From: Cryptomeria japonica
Lineage: Eukaryota; Streptophyta; Pinopsida; Cupressales; Cupressaceae
Reading direction: 5' to 3'
DNA length: 64,000 nt
Assembly (NCBI RefSeq): GCF_030272615.1
Contig: NC_081415.1
Location: 192,665,695-192,729,694 of the forward strand
This document shows, piece by piece, positions 35,106-47,365 of this stretch. Under the pieces are notes generated by a model, which saw nothing but the letters and a program-made list of their open reading frames with translations, had not been told where the DNA came from and searched no databases. Every line of letters starts with the position of its first letter. The stretch's first letter is position 1. The position numbers were made by a program, and so were the translations under genes.

Positions 35106-35790
35106 AACTCTTCTTTTATAGGTGATTTGGATGAATAGGTGTGTCTCTTACCCTAAGGCTGACTTGTTATGGAATAAAATTTAAATGAAAACCTTACCTA
35201 AGCCAACTCATCCTTTGATAAATTTCAAATCTACTTTGTGTGCTCAAATCTTGTCTTAATTGGTTCTTGAAATGATGAACTTCACTCCATAAGCACAAGT
35301 TTATGAAATAATAACTTCACTCCAATCTCTTCATGCACGAAGGACTCAAAGAAAATTCACTCAATCAAAATACACAATATCAACATTACCGGTATCAGTA
35401 CTTGGGTATACATAATATGAGCAATAGATAGTTTAAAAGTATATGCCATATGAGTTACAAGTAATGAACAAATTGGATCACATTTCAAGACATATACACA
35501 ACTAACAAATTTGATCACATTTCAATAGCAAATAACTAAGTTTCAGGAATATCATGTTTCATATATATCAATGAACAAATTGGATCGAATATCAAGTTTC
35601 ATATATATCAAAATAAACAATAATTATGTACATATATCAAAAAGTGGCATAGATGCCAAATCAATAATAGTTACAAAAATGTGGCATGTGCCATGTCTGT
35701 CGAAGTCAATATATACATATACAAATGTCGAATATATAAAAAATTGGTCCTTCAATGACCACAACTATAACTATATGTCTCTATCAGTAT
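35106..35790. other. AT-rich spacer between tandem array and accessory gene
   Basis: No gene was seen. Short repeats of TTTCATATATATCAA and GAACAAATTGGATC occur at 35460-35620. The position matches the spacer at 3784-4316 in copy 1. Confidence 0.5.
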
Positions 35791-38654
35791 CTATGATTGT
35801 GGCGGATCATCAAAATCGAGCCTCTTTGAAGCAGTACGTGGCTCTACAGGTGGTTGCACAAGGACAATTCAAATGTCGAATCAGATATATTTTCTCAATA
35901 TAACATCAAAATAACCAAATATTGAACTCTAAATTGTTTGAAGTTTAAATGTTGATTACCTCATCTCTGTCTTCTGCAATTCGGTGAGGCTGAGGATCTA
36001 TGGGGTGTCCTGAAGGAGGCTGTAACTGGTAAAACAACATTAATACATGTTAATGATATATATGTCAAATAACACATAATAACTAACAATGAATAGACTA
36101 AAAAACTAAAGCATATCGGAGCCTCAAATGGATGTGCTGTGGTCGTAGGAGGCAAAGTAACAGATGAATCAGTTATGACCATTTCCTATATCCATGGTAA
36201 GTGATCCAAAAGGAGTTAACTAGACGGTTTCAACTCCGTTGTGCACTTAGTGAAAAGGAGTTGATTCAAGACAGACATACCTTTTGCCTTGGCCATGCTG
36301 GATCCCATAATATACGTGTAGGACTTCTACTGAAATGGAATGGTAGAATAATAGTAGGAAGTTTGGAAGGGGCTTGTAATAGTTTAAAGACAATCATACA
36401 AGTTAATAACCCAAAGTTGTTGACAAACTAGATAAAACAAATATTTTTAACATATATAGAAAAAATGCACACCAAAGCCTCGTATAGTTCTCCTGTAACC
36501 TTAGGAGGCCTAGTCGAATCTGATGCAGCTATTACCATTTCCTGTATGAAAAATGATAACATATGATATAGACATAAAAGGATTTAGTTATTTCAAACAA
36601 GCAAGAATGCAATCCAAAGTGAATATGAAGATATCACCTCTTCCCTCTGCTGAACCTCATCAACATCAGGTGCATTCATTAATTCCGTAAACCCCATATG
36701 TTTCTCTATATAGAACAAATAAATTAAGTGCATTTATCAATATCTACATATACATGTTTAATCATAATACATTTCAACAATTGAATTTAAATTGTAGTGA
36801 ATTACCTTCTATTGTTTGGGTGTCCGAGAGGATATCTTTTTGTGCCTCGGAGTGCTAGAGGATGGCTTTCTCACACGAGATGTCCTTGAGGCAAGTGGGG
36901 TAAACTAATGGAAAAAAATTAACATAAGGGAAAAGAGCATGTATTTAATATATCACTTAAGTTAAAAATATATAAATCTAAATGGTACCGCATAGCTATC
37001 TTGGCCAAAGTCAATGGCTGAAAGCGTGATATCATCAAGTTGCGAAATCTCAGCCACTGATAAGCCCTACAAAATATCAAGTAATGATACATATAATTAA
37101 CAAAATATATTTTGAATCCAATGTATTATTATATTTTTAACAAATTTACAAATCTTTACCTCTGGTGGAGAAACTACTCGTGACCGTGGAGTCGACTGAA
37201 CAATATGTGGTGTACTCCCACCACCTGTTGCACCCTGCATTGCATTTTATTTATATGTCACTTTAAATTGTTCTAAAAATACAAATTCATTTCTTTTTAT
37301 AATATTTAGTCACTTAATTGATAACATGTCATAAACAAAATTAAACGTACCTATGTCTGATAGAGAGGGTACAACATATTGAGCAGTTCATCGGTGAGGG
37401 CCACACCCTTTGCAGTGGAAGCATGGCATCTACTCCCACAACATGTACATGAATGAGATGTCCCACCATCCTTGTCCGCGTTAGTGTCTACACCAGAACA
37501 TACACCCTGGTAGGTGGGGCACATATGCTGAATGGGTTGGCTCGTGCCAAATGATGCATGAGGTGCAATTGATGAAGGAGGTGCCGCTGAGGAAGGAGGT
37601 GTTGCTGATGAAGGAGGTGTCACTGATAAAGGAGGTGTTGCAGGTGCTGGTATGTCCTCTGCTCTGACCAGCTATGTGTCATGCTGAACAATGGCATCAG
37701 TCAATGATGCAGCTGCTTGAATAGTCTGTAATTCCATAGAATCCTTCAAGGATATAGGGACAGTGACATGAACCATGGGTTTAGGAGCTCTACGCCTCCT
37801 ATGTTGTGGATCTACCACCCTATGGGCCCCAGGTCTATCCTATGTAGAGCCTCTCCCTCTACCCTGAAATTATCGAATGTCAAAGTAATTCGGCTTCTCG
37901 TTGAGGGTAAACTCACAATACAACTTTCTCAAAAAATATAGAGGCACCTCCCAATTATTACAAGGTGTTTGGTCAAAGACCATATACCACCTATCCCAAA
38001 AAGCTTCTTTCAACCTAGCATGAACACACCAATGTATAGGAAACCGAGTCATATTTAGTTCTAGGTTGTTACTGGTAACAGATCGGTGAAAATAGCACAT
38101 ATGTCAGCTTTAACTATGCCCTTTTTCTTCACTTGATCATATGACAACCCATTCGCATAAAATGTTCGACATCTATCCCTCCATGAACCCCATTTCGTAA
38201 CCTCCCTAGATACATCATTTGTACTATTAGCCATTGTTTCTAGTGTTCTGGCAAGGGTTGAGTGGTGCTCAAGCCTAGAGGTCCTCAACCTATTCACCAA
38301 TATAGAAATTTGGGCACTATTTTGTGTAAGGCGATTGATGAGATCCTCTTGTGTGGCATCTACATGATCTAATGGAGGATGTGGAGGGTTTCGGGGTGGT
38401 GGTGGTTGTTGAGGAGCAACATTTTCAAGATTTTGAGGGTTTTCTTGTTGCTCTTGTGCAATGTTAACAGGGTTTTCTTGTGTTGCTTGTGCAGGAGGAG
38501 GTCTTTGTTGTCTATTTTGTTTTTGGGGATTGCTTGAAGAATCTGAAATCAAATTAATAAAACAAACTTAAATTAATTAAAAAACCCTAATTTAATTAAA
38601 ATGGAAAGAAAAATAATCAAACAAATCAAATCTTACATGTTCGTCGGGGTGCCA
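35791..38654 (-). pseudogene. Transposon accessory gene, unknown function (copy 2)
   Basis: This is the partner of 4317-6933 with the same exon plan. Exon 1 is 38636-38654 (MAPRRT), exon 2 is 37351-38542, exon 3 is 37160-37234, and further short exons end in KRLDFDDPPQS and TAG 35791-35793. Exon 1 leaves the same phase (19 versus 37 bases). Exon 2 begins with a Pro/Gln-rich stretch, then SREVTKWGSWRDRCRTFYAN, RFPIHWC, VPLYFLRKLYCEF, and a Cys/His cluster (CSGVD, HSCTCCGSRC). A later exon has EISQLDDITLSAIDFG and another is basic. The gene is inactive, with a frameshift near 38085 and several in-frame TAG codons, including a Trp-to-TAG at the exon 2 end. Function is unknown. Conservation of splice phases shows it was a real protein gene. 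Confidence 0.75.
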
Positions 38655-38689
38655 TTGTTGAAAATTGCTCTCGATGTTGGGAAAATAAA

Positions 38690-38965
38690 AAATAGCTGCA
38701 AACCCATGCGGGTTCGATGCTTTTTTGGCTTCTCCTTGTTGTTGTTCCATGGGTTTTGGCATTGAAAATGGCCAAAACCCGTGGCCTATACAAAAGAAAT
38801 ATGTTTCTCGAAACTCGTATGAGTTTCGAGAAACTTAAAATTTTTTTATTTAAAAAAAATGTTCCTCAAAACCCGTACGAACTTTTGGTTTTTTTTATTG
38901 TTTTTTCTGTAGGCTTGGTGTAACCAAGCCTAACACATTTTTGAAATTTTAGAACCCGCACGGGT
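38690..38965. repeat. Right subterminal palindromes of copy 2
   Basis: Five degenerate versions of AACCCGTACGGGTT occur, for example AACCCATGCGGGTT (38700), AACTCGTATGAGTT (38813) and AACCCGCACGGGTT (38953). They lie within 350 bp of the right end and mirror the left cluster. Confidence 0.75.
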
Positions 38966-39035
38966 TATGAAAAATTTTGTTTTTTTTAGTATGTGGCCAC
39001 TTTTCTGTTCACCATCTTGGTGCACTTACCTGAAT

Positions 39036-39404
39036 TTTAAATAAAATAGTTCTAAGGAGTAACTTTTTTTTTCTATTTGATCGAGTGCTTCATGGCAGTT
39101 CCTTCAGATTGGTTATCTTTCTTTAGTATTTTGTTATCACACTTCTATGGGTTCCTGTCTCTCGATAGTTTTATGGCTAAAGTGGAGTTTATTCTGTTTG
39201 GTTCGCTTCACTTTTTGATTTACTGAGTCCATCCTCTAGCTCAAATCTTTTTTGAGTGAGACACTTTTTGTAGTTGATGTAATCTTGGGCACTTGATATT
39301 GGTTGTCTGGATTCCATCTTTGCTCCAAATGTAATTATTGGGTAGTTCTTGTAGTGTTTAGGGTTGGCACTTTTTGAGGATGTCTTTTTCTCCTCACATA
39401 TGGT
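39036..39404. other. Unassigned sequence between transposon and minisatellite
   Basis: A T/G-rich stretch with no open frame I can interpret. It may be part of the older element into which copy 2 inserted. Confidence 0.3.
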
Positions 39405-41110
39405 TATCTTTTCATTGTATCTATTATGACATTATACCTCTTACTAGGACCTATTATGACATAAGACCCCTTAGTAGGACCTATTATGACATAATAGGAT
39501 CTATTATCACATAATAGGACCTATTATGTCATAATAGGTCCTATAATGCAATTAAACCCCTTAAGAGGACCTTCCATGTCATAATAGGTCCTATTATGTC
39601 ATATGACCCCTTAAGAGGACCTATTATGACATTATACCCCTTAGTAGGACCTGTTAAAAGATATTATATCATAATAGGACTAATTATGACATAATAGGAT
39701 CTATGATTATGTAATAGGTCATATTATGTCATAAAACCCCTTAAGAGGACCTATTATGACTTTATACCCCTTACTAGGACCTGTTAAGGGGTATTATGTC
39801 ATAATAGGACCTATTGTGACATAATAGGACTATAATGTCATAATACAACCTATTATATCATAATAGGTCCCATTGTGACATAATAGGCTCCATTATGACA
39901 TAGTATGACCTGTTATGTCATAATACAACCTATTATGTCATAATAGGTCCTATTATGTCATAAGACCCCTTAAGAACACCTATTATGACAATATACCTCT
40001 TAATAGGACCTATTATGACATAAGACCGCTTAGTAGGACCTATTATGACATATGTAGACAAAGATAAGTTGGTTGGGAGAGAGAGATGGTACATTTAGAG
40101 AGAGTTAAGGGGTATTATGTCATAACACGACCTATTGTGACATAATAGTGACATAATAGGTCCTATTATGTCACAATAGGTCCTACTATGTCATAAGACC
40201 CCTTAAGAGGACCTATTATGACATTATACCTCTTACTAGGACCTATTATGACATAAGACCCCTCAGTAGGACCTATTATGACATAAGACCCCTTAGTAGG
40301 ACCTATTATGACATAATAGGATTGATTATCACATAATAGGACCTATTATGTCATAATAGGTCCTATAATATCATAAGACCCCTTAAGAGGACCTGTCATG
40401 TCATAATAGGTCCTATTATGTCATAATACCCCTTAAGAAGACCTATTATGACATTATACCCCTTAGTAGGACCTGTTAAAGGATATTATGTCATAATAGG
40501 ACTAATAATGACATAATAGGATCTATGATAATGCAATAGGTCATATTATGTCATAATAGGTCCTATTATGACATCATAGGTCATATTATGTCATAATAGG
40601 TCCTATTATGACATCATAGGTCATATTATGTCATAATAGGTCCTATTATGACATCATAGGTCATATTATGTCATAATAGGTCCTATTATGACATCATAGG
40701 TCATATTATGTCATAATAGGTCCTATTATGACATCATAGGTCATATTATGTCATAAAACCCCTTAAGAGGACCTATTATGACTTTATACCCCTTACTAGG
40801 ACCTGTTAAGAGGTATTATGTCATAATATGACCTATCGTGACATAATAGGACCTATATATGTCATAATACGACCTATTATGTCATAATAGGTTCCATTGT
40901 GACATAATAGGTCCCATTGTGACATAATAGGTCCTATTATGCCATAATACGACATATTATGTCACAATAGGTCCTATTATGTCACAGTAGGTCCTATTAT
41001 GTCACAATAGAGCCTATTATGCCATAAGACCCCTTAAGAGGACCTATTATGACATTATACCTCTTACTAGGACCTATTATGACATAAGACCCCTTCGTAG
41101 GACCTATTCT
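39405..41110. repeat. Minisatellite built on CCTATTATGWCATAATAGG
   Basis: About 1.7 kb consists of variants of two words: the near-palindrome CCTATTATGWCATAATAGG and GACCCCTTAGTAGGA or GACCCCTTAAGAGGA. A subregion 40551-40745 is five near-perfect repeats of a 40-bp unit. A larger block of roughly 700-750 bp also seems duplicated (39405-40110 and 40205-41110), since both end in GACATATGTAGA followed by AAGATAAGTTGGTTGGGAGA. There is no coding potential. Confidence 0.9.
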
Positions 41111-42060
41111 GACATATGTAGAGAAAGATAAGTTGGTTGGGAGAGAGATGTGGTACGTTTAGAGAGAGATAGAAAGGTATATATAGAGAAATATAGGTAA
41201 GTAGGGGGTAAGGGGAGGTGTATAGAGAGAGCAGAGATAAAGAGTAAAGAGTTAAGGACGTGATAGAGAGGTAGAGACATAGTTTTAGATTTTGGGAGAG
41301 AGGGGAAAAAGTGAGATAGAAAAGTAGAGAGGGGATAGAAGGGACATAAAATTAGAGAGGGGATGTGGGAAGGGTGAAGAGATAGAGGGAGAGAGAGATG
41401 TTGGTAAGGAGGGAGTGAAAGGTATGTAGAGAGAGATAAATAGTATATGTAGAGAAATAAAGGTAGGTAGGGAGTAAGGGAAAGTGTAGAGAGAGATGAG
41501 ATAGAGAGTAGAGAGTTAAGTATGTGAGAGAGAGGTAGAGATAAGTCTAGATTTTGGGAGAGAAAGGAGAGAGTGAGATAGAGAGGTAGAGAAGAGATAG
41601 AGGGGAGATAAAAGTAGAGAGGGAAGGAGGGAGGGTTAGAGAGAGAGAGATTGGTGCAGACCCTTGGAGGGTGTGAGGTGTAGAATCATTGGATGGTTCT
41701 TGTGTAGCTTGGAGGAGATACCTAGACAAGGTAGCACAAACCGGTGAGAGATAATCCACTCTACATCAGAGAGAGAGAGATCCCGAGTGGAAGAGAGATG
41801 TATGTAGAGAAAGATAAGTTGGTAGGGAGAGTAAAAAAGGTACGTAGAGAGAGAGAGAGGTATATATGTAGAAAAATAGAGATAGGTAGGGAGTGAGGGG
41901 AGGTGTGTATCTAGAGAGAGAGAGAGGAGACATATAGTAGAGAGTTAGGGATGTGAGATAGAAAAAAGTGTGATATAGAGGTAGAGAGGGGATAGAGGAA
42001 GAGTGCTATGGAGAGAAACGAGTCTAGAGCTCAAGAAAGATAAAGAGAGCTAGAAAATGC
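41111..42060. repeat. Purine-rich (GAGA) low-complexity region
   Basis: Imperfect repeats of AGAGAGAGATAG and GGTAGGGAGT occur with larger blocks repeated two or three times (for example near 41160, 41440 and 41850). A short unique segment at 41650-41765 interrupts it. Open frames here reflect composition only. Confidence 0.7.
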
Positions 42061-42524
42061 TGATAGGAGCCTATTGATTACTAAAATTTGAATAAGTACA
42101 AAAATTTATAAGATCTTCTAAAATCTAGAATTTGAAAAAATCACTCCTCAAGATTTGAAATCACTTTCAAACATCTTGCCAATATAGATATGGAGGGAGA
42201 TGAGTCTAGATCTCAAGGAATATTAAGAGATCGAGATAAAAAGAGTTAGCAAATATTGAACTGTTGATTATTGAAATTTGACTAAGTCTAAAAATTTATA
42301 AGATCTTCTAAAATCTAGAATTTGCATTATAACTCCTAGAGATCCGAAACCACTTTCAAACATCCTGCCAATACATACATGAAATATAACTTAAAGTATA
42401 AGAAAAGAAAAAAAAACAAAGAGAAATGTGACTTATACTTAAATGTCATATTTCATGTATATATAGCTTGTTTAAAAAAAGAAAAATATTAATTTAAAAA
42501 AATAAAAAATTATTTTAAAAAAAA
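42061..42524. repeat. AT-rich spacer with a duplicated 90-bp block
   Basis: A block containing AAATTTATAAGATCTTCTAA and ATCTAGAATTTG occurs at about 42105 and 42285. No gene was seen. Confidence 0.45.
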
Positions 42525-42731
42525 ACTGAAAAACAGGGAAACGAGATCCCGTTTCTTATATCTAAGCTCGGGATCCCGATGCTAAACGGGATCCTGTTTC
42601 AAATTTTGGCTCGGGATCCTGACGCGAAACGAGATTCTGTTTCATTTCTCATGCGCTCCGTGCGATTTGCCATTTTTTTCTAAGTGTAAAACTTCCACAC
42701 TAGAAGTGGACACAACTCTGTGCACTTACCC
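42525..42731. mobile_element. Orphan right end of a third giant-type transposon
   Basis: The last bases GTGCACTTACCC match the transposon terminus and abut a gypsy reverse transcriptase gene at 42732. Inside the end are versions of the palindrome AACGGGATCCCGTT (for example near 42552, 42575 and 42625), again a 14-bp type but different from copies 1 and 2. The terminal repeat continues inward as AGAGTTGTGTCCACTTC when read from the end. No left end with the expected ATGA flank was found in the window. Confidence 0.7.
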
Positions 42732-44991
42732 ATGAATGGCGTATTCAAGACATACCTGGATCAATTTGTCCTTGTGTTCCTTGATGACATATTGAGTTAT
42801 TCCAAAACCATGGATGAGCATCTAAGACAGGCATTGCAATGTCTAAGGGAAAATCAGTTGTATGTGAATATGACTAAGTGTGAATTCTTTAAGACCGATA
42901 TCAAGTAGCTTGGGCACGCCATTTTCGGTGAGGGTATTGCAGTGGATCCCTCAAAGATCCAAGCTATTCTTGAGAGGCCTACACTTACAAATGTATCTAA
43001 GGTTCATGGTTTTATGGGTTTAGCAGGTTATTATCAGAGGTTTGTTCAAGGGTTCTCTAGGATTTCTCATCCCATCACTTCCCTGCAGACAAAAGGGAAG
43101 AAATTTGTATGGTCAGAGAAGTGTCAGGAATCCTTTTAGATTCTTAAGGAGAAGTTGACTAGTGCACCTATTTTGGCAGTTCCCGATCCATTCAGTGATT
43201 TCTTGGTCTGTATAGATGCGTCTTTGAAAGGGTTAGGTGCAGTGCTAATGCAGGATGGGAGAGTGATTGCTTACGAGTCTCGTAAACTTAAGAACCATGA
43301 GCTTAATTATCCTACAAATGATTTAGAACTAGCCACTGTAGTGCATGCCTTGGTTTGTTGGAGACACTTTTTCGTGGGACATCAAATTGAGTTGCACACA
43401 GATCATCATAGTTTGCAATACATATTTACGTAGTTGAACCTAAATGCTAGACATAGGAGATGGATGGAATTTCTTTGTTAGTATGACTTTGAGGTTAAGT
43501 ATATTCAGAGAAAGGAGAATGAGGTGGCAGATGCTCTTAGTTGTTGTCAGCATGAGATTTCAACAATGACTTTGGAGGTGGATTTGAGAGGACGTATTTT
43601 GGCAGCACTCCCTACGGACACTTGGTATCAAGAAGTTTGTTCTAAGGTGGAATCTGGTAGAGCTTTGGAAGGGAGGTTCGCAGGTTATTTCCATGATTTT
43701 TGATGGTCGTTTGTGGCATTTGGGACTTATTTATGTACCTTCTTCCAAGTCACATCAGGCACCATATTCTACTCATCCTGGTGTTAAGAAGATGCATGCA
43801 GATCTTCGATAGTTGTATTTTTGGCCGCATATGAAGAGGGATATAGCACATTTTGTAGCTCGGTGCTTAAAATGTCAGAGATTGAAGGCAGAGCATTGTC
43901 ATCCAACAGGACTTTTACAACAACACCTTGTTCTAGTAAGGAAATGGGATATTGTTTCTATGGATTTCATTGTGGGTTTACCTAAAACCCCATGTAGTCA
44001 TGATGCCATCATGGTCACCATGGACAGGTTGACCAAAGTTGCACACTTCTCACCTCTTTGATCTTCTTATAATGAAGCAACAATGGCTAAAATTTTCATG
44101 GAGAATATTGTCAAACTTCATGGCATTTCTCAAAACATCATTTCTGATACAGATCATGTGTTCACGTCTGCCCTCTAGAAGTCTCTTTAGTAGGCCTTGG
44201 GAACTCAGTTGAATTTGAGTTCAGCCTATCATCCTGAGACTAATGGACAGACCGAGAGGGTCAACCAAATGCTAGAGGACATGCTTTGATTGTATGTTAT
44301 GGATTAACAGACACGTTGGGAGGAGTATATATACTTGGTAGAATTCTCTTATAACAATGGATATCACAGTTCTATTGAGATGGCTCCCTTTCAGGCGTTA
44401 TATGGTCATCCTTTTCAGACTCCCTTGAGTTGGGACAAACTAGAGGACAGGGTGCATCTAGGTCTGGATATTCTTAGGGAAATGGAGTAGCATGTTGAGA
44501 CGATCAAAGAGCACTTAACAACAAGACATGATCGAAAGAAGAAGTATGTCGATGCGCATAGGGTGGATCATCAGTTTTCAGTTGGAGATCGAGTGTTCTT
44601 GTGTGTACAACTGCAGAAGAGTCCAATCCATTATGGAAAGGGCTCTAAGCTTGCACCACACTTTGTGGGTCCATTTGAGATTTTAGAGAGGATTGGTCCA
44701 GTTGCCTATTGACTTGCTCTATCGCCTAGTCTCTTGCGCATTCATGATGTTTTCCATGTTTCTATTCTACTTTACTATCATCTTGATATATCTCACATTC
44801 TTGATTGGACTTCTCTACAGTTCAAGAACAGGCACCTCACTCTCGAGCCCATGGGCGTGCTAGAGCACAGGCGTCGGGTTCTCAGAGGTAGAGACATCGA
44901 GCAGGTCAGGGTCTTGTGGGACCCTAATGATGAGTCTTCTGCTACTTGGGAGGAGGCTCCTCATATGCATGAGTTTTACTTCCAGGAGTAA
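42732..44991 (+). pseudogene. Ty3/gypsy pol remnant
   Basis: Consecutive pol domains are visible. The reverse transcriptase 3' part has FLDDIL (42780s), followed by RNase H with [29 protein letters not shown] and ADALS. An integrase zinc-binding HHCC region and core segment follow (ARCLKCQRLKAEH, SMDFIVGLPKTP). The C-terminal tail is WDPNDESSATWEEAP. Several TAG codons (42906, 43136, 43431 and more) and frame changes inactivate it. The 5' half of the element, including gag and protease, is missing at the transposon insertion point. The C-terminal tail and adjoining polypurine tract match the minus-strand fragment at 9046-9345, so both belong to one chromovirus-like family. Confidence 0.88.
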
Positions 44992-46867
44992 GCCTAATTC
45001 TAGGGGGGGATGTAGTGCCCCTCTCATTTTACTTGGCGGACTTTATATTTATGAGCTTTTTGTGTGTGGCCTCGACCCTTTTGGTGTTGGTTGATTTTGG
45101 CATTGGATTGTGATGCTTGACTATGATTCCTAGATTTCTAAGTGACTTTGATATTTCATGTTATATGGATGGTTAGAATAATGATGTTTGATCATGTGAT
45201 GTTATATGATACATTTATGCTCTGTGTATTAGATGATTAATGAGATGGACATCTTATGTTATGTTAGAATATGATCTTGATATTTTTTTATGTATAATTG
45301 TTTTAGATCTTACCTTGCATTATTATCTCTGATGTGTTTGGGGTGAAGGGGAAAAGCATCGTATTTCTCTTTATGGGCAAGCTAAATCTCTTCCATTCCT
45401 TTTTCACGATGTGATGCTATATGTTATATGCACATGTTTGACATTTTCTTATGCAACTGTAGGCACTGAGCATCTACTCCACCTGAACTGGCAGGTCTGA
45501 GCATGCTCATCAACCCAATGGTAAAGTGGAACTGGAGATATCAGTTAGACCCTAGAACTTATTCCCTTCATCTGGTAACCTTGAGATTGTGGTTAGTTTA
45601 CCCCTTTCGTCGTGTGGTAGTCCATAGTTGTTGTCTCCGTGTTAATCAGTGTAAAGTTCATTTTTCTATTTTATGTGATTTTATTACTTATGATCAATCA
45701 CTTCAGTTAAGGGAATGAAAATGGTATTAGTGTAGATTAAATTAATTAGATATTAAAGAATTAATTCTATTTTAGATAGCACATGATAACTTTGTTTAAT
45801 TATTTATTGTTAACATGCATGATTAAATTAAATTAATTAATATTACAAAATAATTTATCCTATGTTAATAGCATGGTATATTCTTATTCTTTTATCCAAT
45901 ATTTATAGTGCTTGATTTAATTGCATTAAATAATGAATTGTATTGGATATTTTTTTTTTAAGAAATTTAAAATAAATTTATATAGAAATATAAATTTTTT
46001 TCTTATAAGACTCTATTTAATAATTCTTGCTCTATTAAAGAATAGTAATAAAAAAGATAAAATAGTAGTGGGTCATAAAAAAATAAATAAATAATCTTTT
46101 TCCCATTTTCTTTTCTTTTAAAAAATAAAATAAAATAAATTAATAGAAATGTTAGCTGGGTAATTAATTGCTCTCGTACATGTCATGTGTTACAAAAATA
46201 AATAAATGAATTTATTATGGAGGAATCTTGCAAGCACGACGACTTTCTTTTTAGTGTTGCTTTTTTTGGATTTTGAGAGGTGTTTTTCCCATGAATTTTT
46301 TTTTAAAGCTTTGGGGGAAAAAAATGGTGAATTGAAATGGGTAAATTGTTTTCTACTGAAAATTTGGGGAAGGGAAGAAATTGTGAGTGAAATTGTAGAA
46401 TTATTGGAGGGGATTCATTTTGGAAATTCCAGCGGAAGAGTATTGAAGATTTGGATTTGATTCTGGTGGGCTCTCAGATTGGACTCAAGAATTTGATCAG
46501 TTTTCAGTCATTTCTGCTTCTTCACATCTCATTTTGGATAGCGTTTTAGAGGTAGGAATTTTGTTCTTGTTTTGCATGTTTAATTTTATTTTCCTAGATG
46601 AAGGAATGAGTTGGATTTATGGATGTAGAAATAAATTGGGAATAATGGATGTCATAAAATTAAAACGGGGGTTGTTAAGAAAGATGATTTATTTGAGCAA
46701 TTATTTTGATTTCCCTATCGAAGTTGGGTGTTTATTTTTTAAAAAATTGGGGTTTTGTATTATTGATTATCTGTGAATAAACTCTTGTGTTTTATTTTAT
46801 TTTATTTTTAATGAAGAATCTGGAGAAAAAAATATAGCTCTGTGTATTGGAAGCTTTGCCTGTGTTA

Positions 46868-47192
<325 letters not shown>

Positions 47193-47279
47193 TTTCCAAT
47201 AAATTTCGTTGACAAATATTATTAAGTAATGTTGTGTTTATCTTTCATCGCACGCTATTTTTGTTGTTGTGGTTGTGTA

Positions 47280-47365
47280 ATTACACCCAAAACCGTGGGC
47301 ATCCTCCACGACTGTGGGGTGTAATGCCCACAACTGTGGGGGTTATAGCCCCAACCGTGGCACCC
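47280..47365. repeat. Cluster of CCACRRCYGTGG-like inverted repeats
   Basis: Four imperfect inverted repeats such as CCCACAACTGTGGG and CCCCAACCGTGG lie within 85 bp. They resemble the palindrome clusters of the giant transposons, but no terminal repeat is visible, so the meaning is unclear. Confidence 0.35.

Larger units (their letters stand above)
23848..39031 (+). mobile_element. Giant Sola-like DNA transposon, complete copy 2 (15.2 kb)
   Basis: The left end at 23848 reads GGGTAAGTGCACCAAGATGG and the right end is its inverted complement, finishing ACTTACCT at 39031 (terminal base differs). Flanking GAAT occurs at 23844-23847 and 39032-39035, a 4-bp target duplication. Inside, from left to right: palindrome cluster, 2.2-kb pyrimidine-rich array, second palindrome cluster, transposase-like gene (+), degenerate repeats, roughly 350-bp tandem array, accessory gene (-), third palindrome cluster. 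Copy 1 has the same order. The 4-bp duplication, the DDD-like residues and occurrence in a plant fit the Sola superfamily as published; no profile search was possible. Both genes are inactivated. Confidence 0.85.

Noticed and set aside
39405-41110. CRISPR array
   Set aside because: Units are contiguous variants of a dyad word without unique spacers, and the genome is a plant nuclear one.
12765-42731. A single 30-kb element from the 12765 left terminus to the 42731 right terminus
   Set aside because: Flanks do not match (GAAC on the left, ATGA on the right), and host DNA resumes about 70 bp after the left terminus.
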